The notes beneath the pieces are model-generated. The model was not told the origin of the DNA and ran no database searches. It saw nothing but the letters and a program-made list of their open reading frames with translations. Below are positions 8,764-17,993 of a stretch of 64,000 bases of DNA, in pieces (position 1 is the first letter of the stretch; each line of letters starts with the position of its first letter). This DNA comes from Chamaecrista fasciculata (lineage: Eukaryota > Streptophyta > Magnoliopsida > Fabales > Fabaceae): NCBI GenBank assembly GCA_003254925.1, contig QANZ01002928.1:1-64000 (forward strand). The letters are read 5' to 3'. Position numbers and translations under genes: made by a program.

Positions 8764-9177
8764 ATGCGAAATAAAGAGCGTGAAGAAATCCTGATCCGCC
8801 TGATCACGCTGCTTGACGATGCGGAGCTGGGCGAACGGCGCGAGACCATTCTACACCTGCTGCACAGCGCGCGGCAGGCCAGCCGGGCGCGTGACTTTAC
8901 GGCCGGACAGCACTGCCTTGACGCCCTGAGCCAGCTGCGCAAAGCACGCCACAGCCTGAGGACTGCAGGCGCGTCAGCGCAGGTTATCGCCCCGCTGGAG
9001 TATGCCGTGGAGCTGCTCCTGCCGGTGTGTGAGGATGCTCAGTCCGACCAGCGCGTCCTGTTGATGTCGGAATCGCTGGAGTGGCGGATTCTGGTGCTCC
9101 TGGTGCTGCTGCCCGCCGGCCTGACGCTGGCCACCGCGGCGGTGGTCTGGAGCACGCGCCATCTGCTGCAACTCTGA
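8764..9177 (+). CDS. Hypothetical tail-anchored membrane protein
   Basis: A 137-residue protein, helical and charged over residues 1-100 (many Arg, Glu, Leu and Ala; likely coiled coil at EEILIRLITLLDDAELGERRETILHLLHSARQ), ending with one hydrophobic segment (about residues 108-132). Such an N-in, tail-anchored layout fits an accessory of the transfer machine, but no family is recognised. The ATG at 8764 follows agggata and agggcg ribosome-like sites. It lies in the same direction and spacing as the tra genes. Confidence 0.6.
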   Translation: MRNKEREEILIRLITLLDDAELGERRETILHLLHSARQASRARDFTAGQHCLDALSQLRKARHSLRTAGASAQVIAPLEYAVELLLPVCEDAQSDQRVLLMSESLEWRILVLLVLLPAGLTLATAAVVWSTRHLLQL

Positions 9178-9197
9178 ACGTACCGGGAGGAACCGAA

Positions 9198-9614
9198 ATG
9201 TATATCCGGCTGGATGTGTTTGCCGGCCTGCTGAACGTCAGGCCGGGTGAGGTGCTTCACGCCGCGCGAACGGACGGCGTGCTGGACGGCATGACGCTGC
9301 CCGCCCGGCGGCAGGTGCGCGGGGCGGCGCTGATGTTCGATCAGGCTGAGGCCGTGTCGTTCGCCGAGAAGTGGCACGCACGGGAACCGGAAGCGGGCCC
9401 GGAGGCGTCCGGTGCCCCCCTGATAACGCTCGATGCCGTTGCCCGGGTGGCGGACATCGCTCCGCTGGTGCTGTGGCAGGCGGTAAGTCGCGGAAAGCGC
9501 CTGCGCGGCGTGGCGCTGCCCGTTGCCGCGAGAGAGGGCGGTCAGCTGCTGTTTGAGCCGGCGGCGGTGGCGAAGTTTGTGACCGAATACCGTAAACTCC
9601 GGCCGGAAAAGTGA
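9198..9614 (+). CDS. Hypothetical protein with two similar halves
   Basis: A 138-residue soluble protein of unknown function. The start ATG 9198 is chosen because gggagg ends 7 bp upstream; a longer frame upstream lacks a ribosome site and overlaps the previous gene. The two halves resemble each other: 'LDVFAGLLNVRPGEVLHAARTDGVLDGMTLP...LMFDQAEAVSFAEKW' and 'LDAVARVADIAPLVLWQAVSRGKRLRGVALP...LLFEPAAVAKFVTEY'. Each half looks like a small winged or MerR-like helix-turn-helix, so a tandem DNA-binding protein is plausible. This duplication is seen directly; the DNA-binding role is inference. Confidence 0.6.
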   Translation: MYIRLDVFAGLLNVRPGEVLHAARTDGVLDGMTLPARRQVRGAALMFDQAEAVSFAEKWHAREPEAGPEASGAPLITLDAVARVADIAPLVLWQAVSRGKRLRGVALPVAAREGGQLLFEPAAVAKFVTEYRKLRPEK

Positions 9615-9701
9615 ATAAATCCAGCCTATTCCCGATATTGTGCACAACCCTTTTGCGGCACTATGCCGCTCCCGCATTGCTATTCCACCCATGAGAACAA
9701 G

Positions 9702-9905
9702 ATGACCCGAACCGAATGGCTTATGAAGTTCCGCCGCTGCCAGTCCCTTGACACGCTCGAAAAGGTGTATGAACACCTGAGTTACACCGGTGATGCAAAG
9801 GAAGCATTTGTGATGACTCAGGCCTATGACCACCGCAAGGCGGAATTTGCCGCCGGCAAACTGTTTGATCGCGTGCCTATGCACGTCTGGCAGCACGTGA
9901 AGTAA
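9702..9905 (+). CDS. Hha/YmoA-family nucleoid-associated regulator
   Basis: A 67-residue protein with the Hha pattern: TEWLMKFRRCQSLDTLEKVYE near the N-terminus, then AYDHRKAEFAAGKLFDRVPMHVWQHV at the end, matching the conserved LMRLRRCQTIDTLERV and ADHRLAEL-KLYDKIPSVW blocks of Hha. Hha-family proteins bind H-NS and repress foreign or conjugative DNA; plasmid copies (RmoA of R100, for example) modulate transfer. The start at 9702 is preferred over an upstream ATG because the family begins just before the TEW block. It sits inside the transfer cluster, where it may limit transfer-gene expression. Confidence 0.88.
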   Translation: MTRTEWLMKFRRCQSLDTLEKVYEHLSYTGDAKEAFVMTQAYDHRKAEFAAGKLFDRVPMHVWQHVK

Positions 9906-9980
9906 ACCCTTCTGACACCGCCTTTCACCGGGCGGCGTCCGCCTGCCGGTTAAGCACCGGTGCACTCAGAGACCCTTATC

Positions 9981-10274
9981 ATGTTGAACAAAACACTGAG
10001 CGTCATCGCCCGGGTGGGCATGGCCGTATTCTTCATTTACTCATTGTGGCCACACATCATTCTCCTCCGGGACCACGCACAGTCGGGGAATATGACACCT
10101 GTGGAGTGGATGGTGCTGATTGGTTCTCTGCTCTTTGCTGCCTGCTTTGCGCTGGCGCTGGTTGCCGCCGCGATGCTCGTTGCGTTCAGCGTGGTTTCCG
10201 CTGGCGTCCGTGTGCTGAAACATCATCTCGCACTCATCCTACGCGATGCGGCCTCGCTGCCGTGCGGTCGCTGA
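9981..10274 (+). CDS. Small membrane protein upstream of traY
   Basis: A 97-residue protein with two or three hydrophobic segments (about residues 8-28, 43-62 and 62-80). ATG 9981 is selected; a GTG at 9960 would add seven residues without a better ribosome site. No family recognised. It lies between the Hha-like gene and traY, in the same direction, with about 70 bp on each side. A role in transfer or exclusion is possible from position only. Confidence 0.55.
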   Translation: MLNKTLSVIARVGMAVFFIYSLWPHIILLRDHAQSGNMTPVEWMVLIGSLLFAACFALALVAAAMLVAFSVVSAGVRVLKHHLALILRDAASLPCGR

Positions 10275-10346
10275 TAACGCCTTAATACCGCCGCGCTGCG
10301 GCCCTCACTTATTCCATCCGGTCAGCTCCTGACCCGCAGGTAATCC

Positions 10347-12482
10347 ATGAAGCTACTGACAAAAATTCAGGCGGCGGCTCTGCTGTGCGCCGCGTCCTGC
10401 CCGGCGCTCGCCGACGGCGTGGACTATCAGACCATAAGCGACGCGGCCAGCAAAACCGGGGACCTTTCCCGCCAGGCGCTGGTGATGATTTTCGGCGACG
10501 TCGTGATTTCTCCGTTCCAGCCCGGCCAGCCCACGCTTATCGGTTCGCTGTTCGGGATGCTGAACGGCGTGCTGTGTGTGGTGGCGCTGGTGTGGTTTCT
10601 TATCGTCACGCTGAAAACGCTGTTCAAGGGCGGGCAGGACGGGAAGGTGTTCAGCGCCGGGCGCTCGATGCTGCACCCCGTAATGAGCTTTGCCGGCTTT
10701 ATTACGCTCGTGCCGACCGTCTCGGGATGGGCTCTGTCGCAGCTGGTGATGCTTTGGGCAGGCTCAACTATGGGGATAGGTAGCGCCAACGTGATGACAG
10801 ACAAGGCCGCTGACATGATTAGCAGCGGGATGTCTCTGATCGTGCAGCCCACAGCCCCCCCTACACGCTCTGCAGCGCGCGCAGTGTTTGAGATGAACCT
10901 GTGCAAGTACGCCACCAATCGCGAGCTGTCTTCGCTGTACCAGGACGGGCAGGCGCGCACGGCTCTGATGGAAACGAAGGGCGGCAACGGTGACTACACC
11001 ACCGGCAACGGCAGCGCGCTGTGCGGCAGCGCCCGCATCCCGGAGCCGTCAACGGGCATGCTTGACAGCCTTTTCGGCTCGGCGGTGAACACGGCGAGCG
11101 TGACCACGGCGCAGCGTGGGGCGCTGGATACGATGCAGTCCACGCTCGATGCCGCGGCGCAGGCGTATGTCGACGCGTACCTGAGCAAGCGTGACCAGGA
11201 CACCGGCACGCTGAGCGACCCGGAGACCACGATTCAGAACGCGGCCGCGGCCTATGAAACCACGGTCAACAACGCGCTGAATCAGCTCAACTATCAGGAC
11301 TCGCTGCAGAGCCAGCTGACCTCGCAGCTCAAAACCTACGGCTGGATTTCGCTGGGCGCCTGGTACAACACGTTTGCAACGGCTAACAGCAAAACAAACG
11401 AGGTGGCCAACGCAGCCCCGGTGACGTCAGGCGCAAGTCTGCACGGCGAAACGGGAACCGGCGATCTGTATCACCAGGTATTTACGGCCTACCGGTCGCA
11501 GGTACAGAACAGCATTTACACCCCGCCGCTGGGATCACAGACGGCCAAGGATGACGGGGCGGCTTCGAACTCAACCGACCCAGATGCAGTTTTTGTGGGA
11601 TTATTGAAAAGTCCCATTCAGAGACTTACGACTGTTTTTGCAACGGGCATGACAGGGACTGAAGCTAATTTCTCAAATCAGGTTAATCCACTAATTAAAA
11701 TGCAAACTGTTGGTGACTACACATTAGGCTCTACAGAGTTAGCGCTTACTGCATATGTCACAGCTTACGGCGCGGCTGCTGCAGTTGATCATTCACTAGT
11801 TGGGAAGTTTGGTGAGTTAACACAAAACCCAGCAGGAACGATAAAAGATATATTGGGCTTATTATCTCCTCCTTTTTATTTCGTTATGTTGCTGTTATTC
11901 GCGGTAGGTTTTTCACTGGCCGTATTCCTCCCAGCTGTGCCTTTCCTGTACTGGATGGTCGGGGTATTTAACTGGATTGTCAGCGTCATGGTGGGATGTG
12001 CAGCGGGCCCGATGTGGTCTGCAACACACCTGGGAGCTGAAGAAGATAAGGGCAGCAGAAGTGCATACGGCTATATCTTCCTGATAGATATGATGCTGCG
12101 CCCCTCCCTGATGGTGCTGGGGTTCTTTTTTGCATCAGTAGCAGTCATGGCTGGAGGTACGCTTCTAAACATAATGTTTGGTACCGCTGTTGCTAACGCT
12201 AACGCCGATTCTTTAATGGGTTTAGTTAAATTGGTTGGGTGGCTAATGATTTATGCCCGCATTGCGACATTCGGCGTCACTCGTGTATTCGGGCTGCAAG
12301 CCACGCTGGCTGACTATGTGATCACGTTCCTGGGTGGTGCTGGTATGGCCGGAATCATGGGCGGAATGGTCGATGACGTCAAAGGGATGTTTGCTGCAGC
12401 AGGTGGCGGTTCTCGCAGGGCTCCAGGGTTAAAAAATATGCCTAATCGACAGGGGCCATCAAAAGAAGATGGTGTGAAGTAA
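10347..12482 (+). CDS. traY: TraY, DotA-type integral membrane transfer protein
   Basis: A 711-residue polytopic inner-membrane protein of the DotA/TraY family. It has a signal peptide (cleavage after about residue 22, ALADG), membrane segments near residues 68-90 and 108-140, a long periplasmic region (about 165-500) and a cluster of C-terminal membrane segments (about 515-680). IncI TraY is required for transfer and is the donor target of entry exclusion by ExcA. GC content drops sharply from about 11580 to the gene end, continuing into excA, so the 3' part seems to come from another source. Length is slightly below R64 TraY (745 residues). Confidence 0.9.
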   Translation: MKLLTKIQAAALLCAASCPALADGVDYQTISDAASKTGDLSRQALVMIFGDVVISPFQPGQPTLIGSLFGMLNGVLCVVALVWFLIVTLKTLFKGGQDGKVFSAGRSMLHPVMSFAGFITLVPTVSGWALSQLVMLWAGSTMGIGSANVMTDKAADMISSGMSLIVQPTAPPTRSAARAVFEMNLCKYATNRELSSLYQDGQARTALMETKGGNGDYTTGNGSALCGSARIPEPSTGMLDSLFGSAVNTASVTTAQRGALDTMQSTLDAAAQAYVDAYLSKRDQDTGTLSDPETTIQNAAAAYETTVNNALNQLNYQDSLQSQLTSQLKTYGWISLGAWYNTFATANSKTNEVANAAPVTSGASLHGETGTGDLYHQVFTAYRSQVQNSIYTPPLGSQTAKDDGAASNSTDPDAVFVGLLKSPIQRLTTVFATGMTGTEANFSNQVNPLIKMQTVGDYTLGSTELALTAYVTAYGAAAAVDHSLVGKFGELTQNPAGTIKDILGLLSPPFYFVMLLLFAVGFSLAVFLPAVPFLYWMVGVFNWIVSVMVGCAAGPMWSATHLGAEEDKGSRSAYGYIFLIDMMLRPSLMVLGFFFASVAVMAGGTLLNIMFGTAVANANADSLMGLVKLVGWLMIYARIATFGVTRVFGLQATLADYVITFLGGAGMAGIMGGMVDDVKGMFAAAGGGSRRAPGLKNMPNRQGPSKEDGVK

Positions 12483-12548
12483 TTATACCTGGCTTTATCT
12501 ACAGTGGTGCGTATAATTTAAACAGAGGAAAATAGGCAGGAGGATGCC

Positions 12549-13217
12549 ATGAAAAATGTACAGCGTCATGATAACTCATTTGGTTTAGTTTGGGCTTTAA
12601 CTCGTTCAGCTTACTATTACATTGCTCTACCATGTGCCTTGATATTTGCAGCAATCACTCTTGTTGTTGGACTCAGCAGCTCATACAGATATACGTTATA
12701 TGCGACAGATTATTTCTTGTTAGGCTTGATGTGGGCAACGATTTTAGTCCCTCTCACTTATCGCCGAATGAGTCTTAATTCTCGTCGTAATAAAATTAAA
12801 AAAATGGTTACTTTGCTTAGTTCAGTTGAGCGCTTCATGCCTCAAAAATAAATTCTTAACGCAGCTCATGGTAAATACCTTGGAATAGACACTAAAAGCG
12901 GAAATATTTTATATATTCACATGGTCAAAAAAGGGTTGGTTGATGTTATTGGCCTAACTATGAGTGACTGGACTAATCGTGAGTTAGAAGGCAGCACATT
13001 GCGGCTATATACGCGTAATACTGATTTACCAGTGTTAAGTATTAATGCTCCTCCTCTCATCGCTAAAGAACTATTTGATATTCTTGGCGCAATGGATGGT
13101 AATGGCTATTCTGAGTCATTCCCTCAAGAACCCTGGCCGTTACACGTTGGTATCCAGAGCCGCTTTGTGGAATATGAGCACAACGTGGTGGTCCCGCAGG
13201 CTGCCAACCTGGCCTGA
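12549..13217 (+). pseudogene. excA: excA-type entry-exclusion gene interrupted by an in-frame TAA
   Basis: Two stretches in the same reading frame (12549-12851 and 12852-13217) are separated only by a TAA at 12849-12851. Ignoring that codon, the frame runs 222 codons, the size of IncI ExcA (220 residues), and the gene sits right behind traY as excA does. The first part has two membrane segments (residues 18-40 and 52-70) and a basic tail; the second is a soluble domain. IncI exc genes make a full protein and a shorter one from an internal start; here an ATG at 12921 could still give a soluble C-terminal product. The stop may be a real nonsense mutation or a sequencing error. Confidence 0.65.
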
Positions 13218-13244
13218 CACTGACATCCTGACGCTTTTCCTCTG

Positions 13245-13271
13245 ACACCGGCCACGCGCCGGTGTTTTCTT
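13245..13271 (+). terminator. Rho-independent terminator between excA and trbA
   Basis: ACACCGGC (13245-13252) pairs with GCCGGTGT (13258-13265) around a 5-nt loop, followed by tttctta. It argues against the GTG at 13262 as the trbA start, since that codon lies within the 3' arm. Confidence 0.75.
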
Positions 13272-13318
13272 ATCTGCAGTCTGACGGGCCTCCCGTCTCC
13301 GCTTCCGGACACTCTCAC

Positions 13319-14533
13319 ATGTACTCCCAACATCCGAACGCCGCCGGCAATAACGAGCCGGCCATGGTGCTGATCACCCTTGCCCTCACGGCATTGCTGT
13401 GCTGGCTTTTTTTTGCCGACTTCGTGCGCTGGAGCTGCTGGCTTCTTTACTGGCTGTGGCGCATGGCGGACTTTCCGGCCATCCATCACTACGCCGCCGA
13501 ACGCATTAACCTGCTGGCTGCCACCGGCAACGGCGCCGAAGCGGTCAGCCTCAGTGAATGGCAGGGCGTGCTTAACGCCACGGCCGGCATCCTGTTCGTG
13601 CCGATGGTGCCGCTGATAGCCGTGACCGGCTGGGCGCTGGCGCGTCACCCCGCGCTGGGCTTTCGCAGCCGCCGCGCGATCGACATTCACTCACTGCCCC
13701 GCGTGATGGCCACCTTTGCGCCTTCCGTTATTCCGGTGCTGGCCGGGCATCGCGACGACGGGCTGATGAACGACACCACAGCGGAAAACGCCTGGGCGCT
13801 GAAGCCCGAGGAGTTTGCGGAGCAGCACGGCCTGATTAAGCGCCGGGTGCTGGATCGCGACGCCGCCCGCGCGGTGTTTGACGCGCAGAACGGCCCGGCC
13901 ATGACGTCACCGGACCAGTGGCAGCCGTACGAGCGCGCGCTGCTGGCCGTGTTCGGGCTGCAGGTGTTTGCGGATGACCGGTCGGCCGCGACCACCCTGC
14001 TGGACGACCTGAACCGGTCCTGCATGACCCGCCGGCTGTTCCGGGCGCCGGAGTTCCGCAGCGTCCCCGACTGGAAGGTCTCCGAGGCGCAGGTCGCCCG
14101 GGTGCTCGCCTGTCCGGGCGTGAGCGAGTGGCTGAAAAGACACGGCACGGTGCGATCCGCGCTGGCGGGACTCTACGGTGGCGACCTCAGGCTGCCGCCG
14201 GCGCGCTTTCGCTGGCTGAAGGGCTGTGACCGCACGCTGTGGTACGGCCTGCACAGCGCCGACACCGCCAAGGTGTTTGTCGAGGGTGCAGGCATCGTGG
14301 CGCAGGCGCGTGCGGAGCAGATGGCCAGGAAGTTAAGCCTGCCCCGCCCGCCGCTGATGACGGATGAGGCGATTGCCGGGCTCCAGTACGAGCTTGAATC
14401 GCTGGGCCTCGTTTACCCGCGCGATGCCCGGACTCAGCGTACAAAACCGCAGCGCGAGGTGCCGTTCCCGGACGCACTGTATCTGCCCGACGCGGGCGAA
14501 AACGAATTCACCGACGGCGCCGGCGTGCGCTGA
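13319..14533 (+). CDS. trbA: TrbA, IcmP/DotM-like coupling-complex protein
   Basis: A 404-residue protein (from ATG 13319; an upstream GTG lies in a terminator hairpin). Two membrane segments near residues 14-45 and 90-112 are followed by a cytoplasmic domain of about 290 residues. This is the architecture of DotM/IcmP, which together with DotL forms the type IVB coupling complex. The domain contains RRAIDIHSLPRVMATFAPSVIPVL and KRRVLDRDAARAVFDAQNG, where the family has conserved basic and aromatic residues. The trbA-trbB-trbC order matches IncI plasmids. Confidence 0.85.
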   Translation: MYSQHPNAAGNNEPAMVLITLALTALLCWLFFADFVRWSCWLLYWLWRMADFPAIHHYAAERINLLAATGNGAEAVSLSEWQGVLNATAGILFVPMVPLIAVTGWALARHPALGFRSRRAIDIHSLPRVMATFAPSVIPVLAGHRDDGLMNDTTAENAWALKPEEFAEQHGLIKRRVLDRDAARAVFDAQNGPAMTSPDQWQPYERALLAVFGLQVFADDRSAATTLLDDLNRSCMTRRLFRAPEFRSVPDWKVSEAQVARVLACPGVSEWLKRHGTVRSALAGLYGGDLRLPPARFRWLKGCDRTLWYGLHSADTAKVFVEGAGIVAQARAEQMARKLSLPRPPLMTDEAIAGLQYELESLGLVYPRDARTQRTKPQREVPFPDALYLPDAGENEFTDGAGVR

Positions 14534-14543
14534 TAAGGAACTG

Positions 14544-15641
14544 ATGATGAGCATGACACGCAGAGAAGGCCCGTTCACCACTGAAATCCACGGCGGCCTG
14601 CTGAGCGCCCACCGCCATACGCCTGAAGAGGGAAGCGGGATGAACGGCGAACATTTCCACACCCGTGCGGTATCAGAACCGCTGTTCATCCTGCCGCTGG
14701 CAGAGATGCCATGGTTTGTGATGCACGGTGATGGACTGTACGCGCAGAACGCCCGGGATGCCCTGACGCCGCTCTATCGCGGCGATGACGCCGCGCAGCT
14801 GCTGAGCTGCATTACCGGCCTGCTGACCACTGTAGAGAGTAAGCGCCTGCGCAGCCAGCGGCACCGGAAGTACGGTTATGCCGCGACGGCCCTGATTGTG
14901 GCAGGGTTTTTGCTTATAAAGCCCGTTGCCCTTTCCGGCCTGATACCGGCTCCTGAGGGCCGTCTGCTCACCACAGTGGATGCGCCGCGCCCTGTTCAGC
15001 CGGCAGCGGCACCGGCGGTGATGCCGTCCTATGACAGGGGCCTGCGCACCGCACGCCCGGCACCGCTTCAGCAGCCTCCCGTGGCCACGAACGATAACGG
15101 CTGGAGTCTGCCGCAGAACGTGCGCGCGGAGCTGCCGGGCAATCTTAAAAAAGCCGCCGAACGCGGGTTGTTCACCGTGCCGCTGTCCACCGGCCACGCG
15201 CGCACGATTTACGTGTTTGCCGACCCTGCCTGCCCGAACTGTCAGCGCATGGAGCGGCACTTTGAAACCGCCGCCGGCACCGTCAACGTGGTGGTTTTCC
15301 CCGTGACCATTGAGGGCCGCGAGGCGTCACTGAACGCGCTGACGCCGGTGATGGCACTGCCGGAGGCCGAACGTGCCGCCGCCTGGAAGCAGCTGTTTGC
15401 GGCCGATGCCGGCATCGGCGTGCCGGGCGCCGCGCAGAGCGCGCCGGCGGTGACGGATGAGACGAAGGCCGAAACGGCCCGCGGGGCGATTGGCGTCAAC
15501 GAAGTGGCTTTCCGGGCTTACCGCCTGCCGGGCACGCCGTGGACGATCGCTGACGACGGGCGCTACGTGCCGCAGAGCGTGCTGAGTTCGCCGGCGGCGC
15601 TGACGGCGTTTCTGAACGGAGGGGATTATGTCGGACAATAA
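14544..15641 (+). CDS. trbB: TrbB, membrane-anchored DsbC/thioredoxin-like protein
   Basis: A 365-residue protein with one membrane segment (about residues 110-130), a Pro/Ala-rich linker, and a C-terminal thioredoxin-fold domain with the redox motif CPNC at residues 230-233 (in YVFADPACPNCQRME). DsbC-like proteins form or isomerise periplasmic disulfides, and IncI trbB lies between trbA and trbC exactly as here. ATG 14544 follows aaggaa; a second ATG at 14547 is equally possible. The 3' end overlaps trbC by 14 nt. The conserved cis-Pro is probably in LPGTPWTI. Confidence 0.85.
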   Translation: MMSMTRREGPFTTEIHGGLLSAHRHTPEEGSGMNGEHFHTRAVSEPLFILPLAEMPWFVMHGDGLYAQNARDALTPLYRGDDAAQLLSCITGLLTTVESKRLRSQRHRKYGYAATALIVAGFLLIKPVALSGLIPAPEGRLLTTVDAPRPVQPAAAPAVMPSYDRGLRTARPAPLQQPPVATNDNGWSLPQNVRAELPGNLKKAAERGLFTVPLSTGHARTIYVFADPACPNCQRMERHFETAAGTVNVVVFPVTIEGREASLNALTPVMALPEAERAAAWKQLFAADAGIGVPGAAQSAPAVTDETKAETARGAIGVNEVAFRAYRLPGTPWTIADDGRYVPQSVLSSPAALTAFLNGGDYVGQ

Positions 15642-17832
15642 CTCCACGCTGGATAACGCGCGCGTTAACCGGCACGTCGGTCGCTCCTGGCTGACGGACA
15701 TGCTCAGCGAAGGCGGCACGCTGTTCTGGTCCATGCCGGCGGCGGTGGTCGCGGGGATCGTCTGGCCCGCCACGCTGCTGCTGAGCCTGCCGGTGCTGCT
15801 GTTCTGGTCAATGGTCGTGGCGCCGGCCGGCCGCTGGAAGATGCCGATGCGCATGCCGACGGACATGAACCGCGATGACCCCTCCACCGAACGCCAGGTG
15901 CCGGCGAAGGTGCTGGGCTTTCTGCCGGTGGCCAGTATCCGTATCCACACCGGCCGCGCGGCAGGCATCCTGTACGCCGGCTACCTGCGCGGCAAGGACG
16001 CCGGACGGGAATTGTGGCTCTCGATGGACGACCTGACCCGGCACGTGCTGATGTTCGGCACCACCGGCGCCGGTAAAACCGAGACGCTGCTGGGCTGGGT
16101 GTTCAACGCACTGTGCTGGGGTAAGGGAGTTATCTTCTCTGACCATAAGGCGCAGAACGACGTGGCGATCGCCATGATGTCCATGGCGCGCCGCTTCGGC
16201 CGCGAGGACGACCTGCGCGTGATGAACTTTATCACCGGCGGGACCTCACGCGCGCAGCAGCTGCTGGACAACGTCAAAGGCCGGCCGGAGACCAACACCA
16301 CCTCCGTGTTCGGGCTGGCGCAGGAAACCTACATCGTCAACCTGATGGACTCCATGCTGCCCAAAACCGGCAGCAGCGGCGGTGAGTGGCAGGAGAAAGC
16401 CAAGGCCATGAACCAGGCGCTGATTTTTGCGCTGGTCTACAAGTGCCGTCGCGAGGGCACGACGCTGTCCCAGCGCACCATTCAGCAGCATCTGCCGCTG
16501 CGCAAAATCGCCGGCCTTTATATCCAGGCGGTGGAGGAGCAATGGCATGAGGAAATTCGCCACGTGCTGCAGAACTACCTCGACACGCTCTCCGGGTTTG
16601 ACATCGATAAGGTGGCCACGCCGTCGGAATGGGATCCCGAAGCGAACCGCCAGCACGGCTACCTGATGCAGCAGTTCACCCGCATGCTCAGCCTGTTCAA
16701 CGACACCTACGGCCACGTGTTTGCGCGCGACGCCGGCGACATCGATCTGCGCGACGTGGTTCACAACGACCGCATCCTGATTGTGCTGGTGCCGGCGCTG
16801 GAGCTCTCCTCCAGCGAAAGCTCAACGCTCGGCCGCCTTTACCAGTCTCAGCTGGCCATGATTTTAAGCCAGGATCTCGGCGAGAAGCTGGAAGGCCGGG
16901 CGAAGGACAACATGAAGGTGCGGAAATTCAAAGACCGCTTTCCGCTGCTCTGGATTATCGATGAGGTTGGCGCCGGCTACAGCGAAAAACTCGGCGAACT
17001 GGCCACGCAGATCCGTTCGCTGGGCTACTGCCTGCTGCTGGCTGGTCAGGAGGTCCAGCGCCTGAAAACGGCCGCAGGCGACGCGGTCTGGACGCTGATT
17101 GCCAACATGGGCGTACGCATCACCGGCAAAATCATGGATCCGAAAGATACGCTGGAAATCCTGCAGCTGATGGCCGGCACAGAGTATCGCGCACACATGG
17201 GCAGCATGGTGCAGCAGGCCGGCATCCTTGGCGGCTGGAACGATGATAACCGCCTGCAGGTGAGCGAGAAGAAAAAGGTCGACGTTGATGAAGTTCAGGC
17301 GCTGCAGGAGGGGGAGAACGTCACGCTGTTCAGTGGGAAGGTCATCCGCGGCAGCTCGCTTTACATTAAGGATGCCGACAAATTTGCGCAGGACGCGGTG
17401 CGGATAAACCGGTTCGTTGAGGTGAGCCCGCCCTCTGAGCAGCAGCTGCTGGCCACCATGCCGTTCCGCGAGCGCCGCAGCTACGTGCGCGCAGATCGCG
17501 TGCAGCATCTCCTGCGCGTGCTCGATGCGGATCCGGGTCCGCAGGATACACAGCGCCTGGTGCTGACCGACCCGGGGCTGGCCACCGTCTGTGAGTTTGA
17601 CCTGGAGTGTGAATACAGCTGGAAGCGATCGCCGTCGGCCGCGGTGCGCTCAGCGGTTCTCTGGAATATGGTGCTGGCCAGCCTGCCGGCGCGGGGGCGC
17701 GGATATAAAGTGCGCCTGCGCGAGCCGCGTCTGCTGGGCGCGGGCCGCGAGGCCATCGAGCGGGCGGCGCAGAACTACGTGGCGCTGGCTTATGAACTTC
17801 CCAGGCAGCCAAGCCACTCCGGCAATCAGTAG
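15628..17832 (+). CDS. trbC: TrbC, DotL/IcmO-type coupling ATPase
   Basis: A 734-residue type IV coupling protein. Two membrane segments lie near residues 35-70. The Walker A motif GTTGAGKT is at residues 144-151, and the Walker B LLWIIDE has its acidic pair at residues 445-446. These are the marks of the VirD4/TraG/DotL family that brings the relaxase-DNA complex to the secretion channel. The C-terminal extension beyond the ATPase core (from about residue 590) is where DotL binds adaptor proteins. It overlaps trbB, so the two are translationally coupled. Intact. Confidence 0.9.
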   Translation: MSDNNSTLDNARVNRHVGRSWLTDMLSEGGTLFWSMPAAVVAGIVWPATLLLSLPVLLFWSMVVAPAGRWKMPMRMPTDMNRDDPSTERQVPAKVLGFLPVASIRIHTGRAAGILYAGYLRGKDAGRELWLSMDDLTRHVLMFGTTGAGKTETLLGWVFNALCWGKGVIFSDHKAQNDVAIAMMSMARRFGREDDLRVMNFITGGTSRAQQLLDNVKGRPETNTTSVFGLAQETYIVNLMDSMLPKTGSSGGEWQEKAKAMNQALIFALVYKCRREGTTLSQRTIQQHLPLRKIAGLYIQAVEEQWHEEIRHVLQNYLDTLSGFDIDKVATPSEWDPEANRQHGYLMQQFTRMLSLFNDTYGHVFARDAGDIDLRDVVHNDRILIVLVPALELSSSESSTLGRLYQSQLAMILSQDLGEKLEGRAKDNMKVRKFKDRFPLLWIIDEVGAGYSEKLGELATQIRSLGYCLLLAGQEVQRLKTAAGDAVWTLIANMGVRITGKIMDPKDTLEILQLMAGTEYRAHMGSMVQQAGILGGWNDDNRLQVSEKKKVDVDEVQALQEGENVTLFSGKVIRGSSLYIKDADKFAQDAVRINRFVEVSPPSEQQLLATMPFRERRSYVRADRVQHLLRVLDADPGPQDTQRLVLTDPGLATVCEFDLECEYSWKRSPSAAVRSAVLWNMVLASLPARGRGYKVRLREPRLLGAGREAIERAAQNYVALAYELPRQPSHSGNQ

Positions 17833-17945
17833 AGCGAAAGTTAAAGTTTCTGAAAACATTGCCGATACAATAAGTAAGGCTGCTCCACAGCCCTACCAAT
17901 GTAATAGTGAAGAATTCATTTGTGGTATATGTGCAGAACCCTTCA

Positions 17946-17971
17946 GGGGCCTTTTCAGGCCCCTTTTTTTT
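17946..17971 (+). terminator. Rho-independent terminator after trbC
   Basis: GGGGCC (17946-17951), loop ttttca, GGCCCC (17958-17963), then eight T. It ends the trbA-trbB-trbC transcript and lies 5' of the nuc start, which supports the start of nuc at 17994 rather than further upstream. Confidence 0.85.
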
Positions 17972-17993
17972 CTTTTCCGCTAAGGAATCCGCT

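Noticed and set aside
9910-9975. Terminator between the Hha-like gene and the next membrane gene
   Set aside because: Several short GC-rich complementarities exist but no stable stem with a T run.
13262-13318. GTG start for trbA at 13262
   Set aside because: The codon lies in the 3' arm of a rho-independent terminator.
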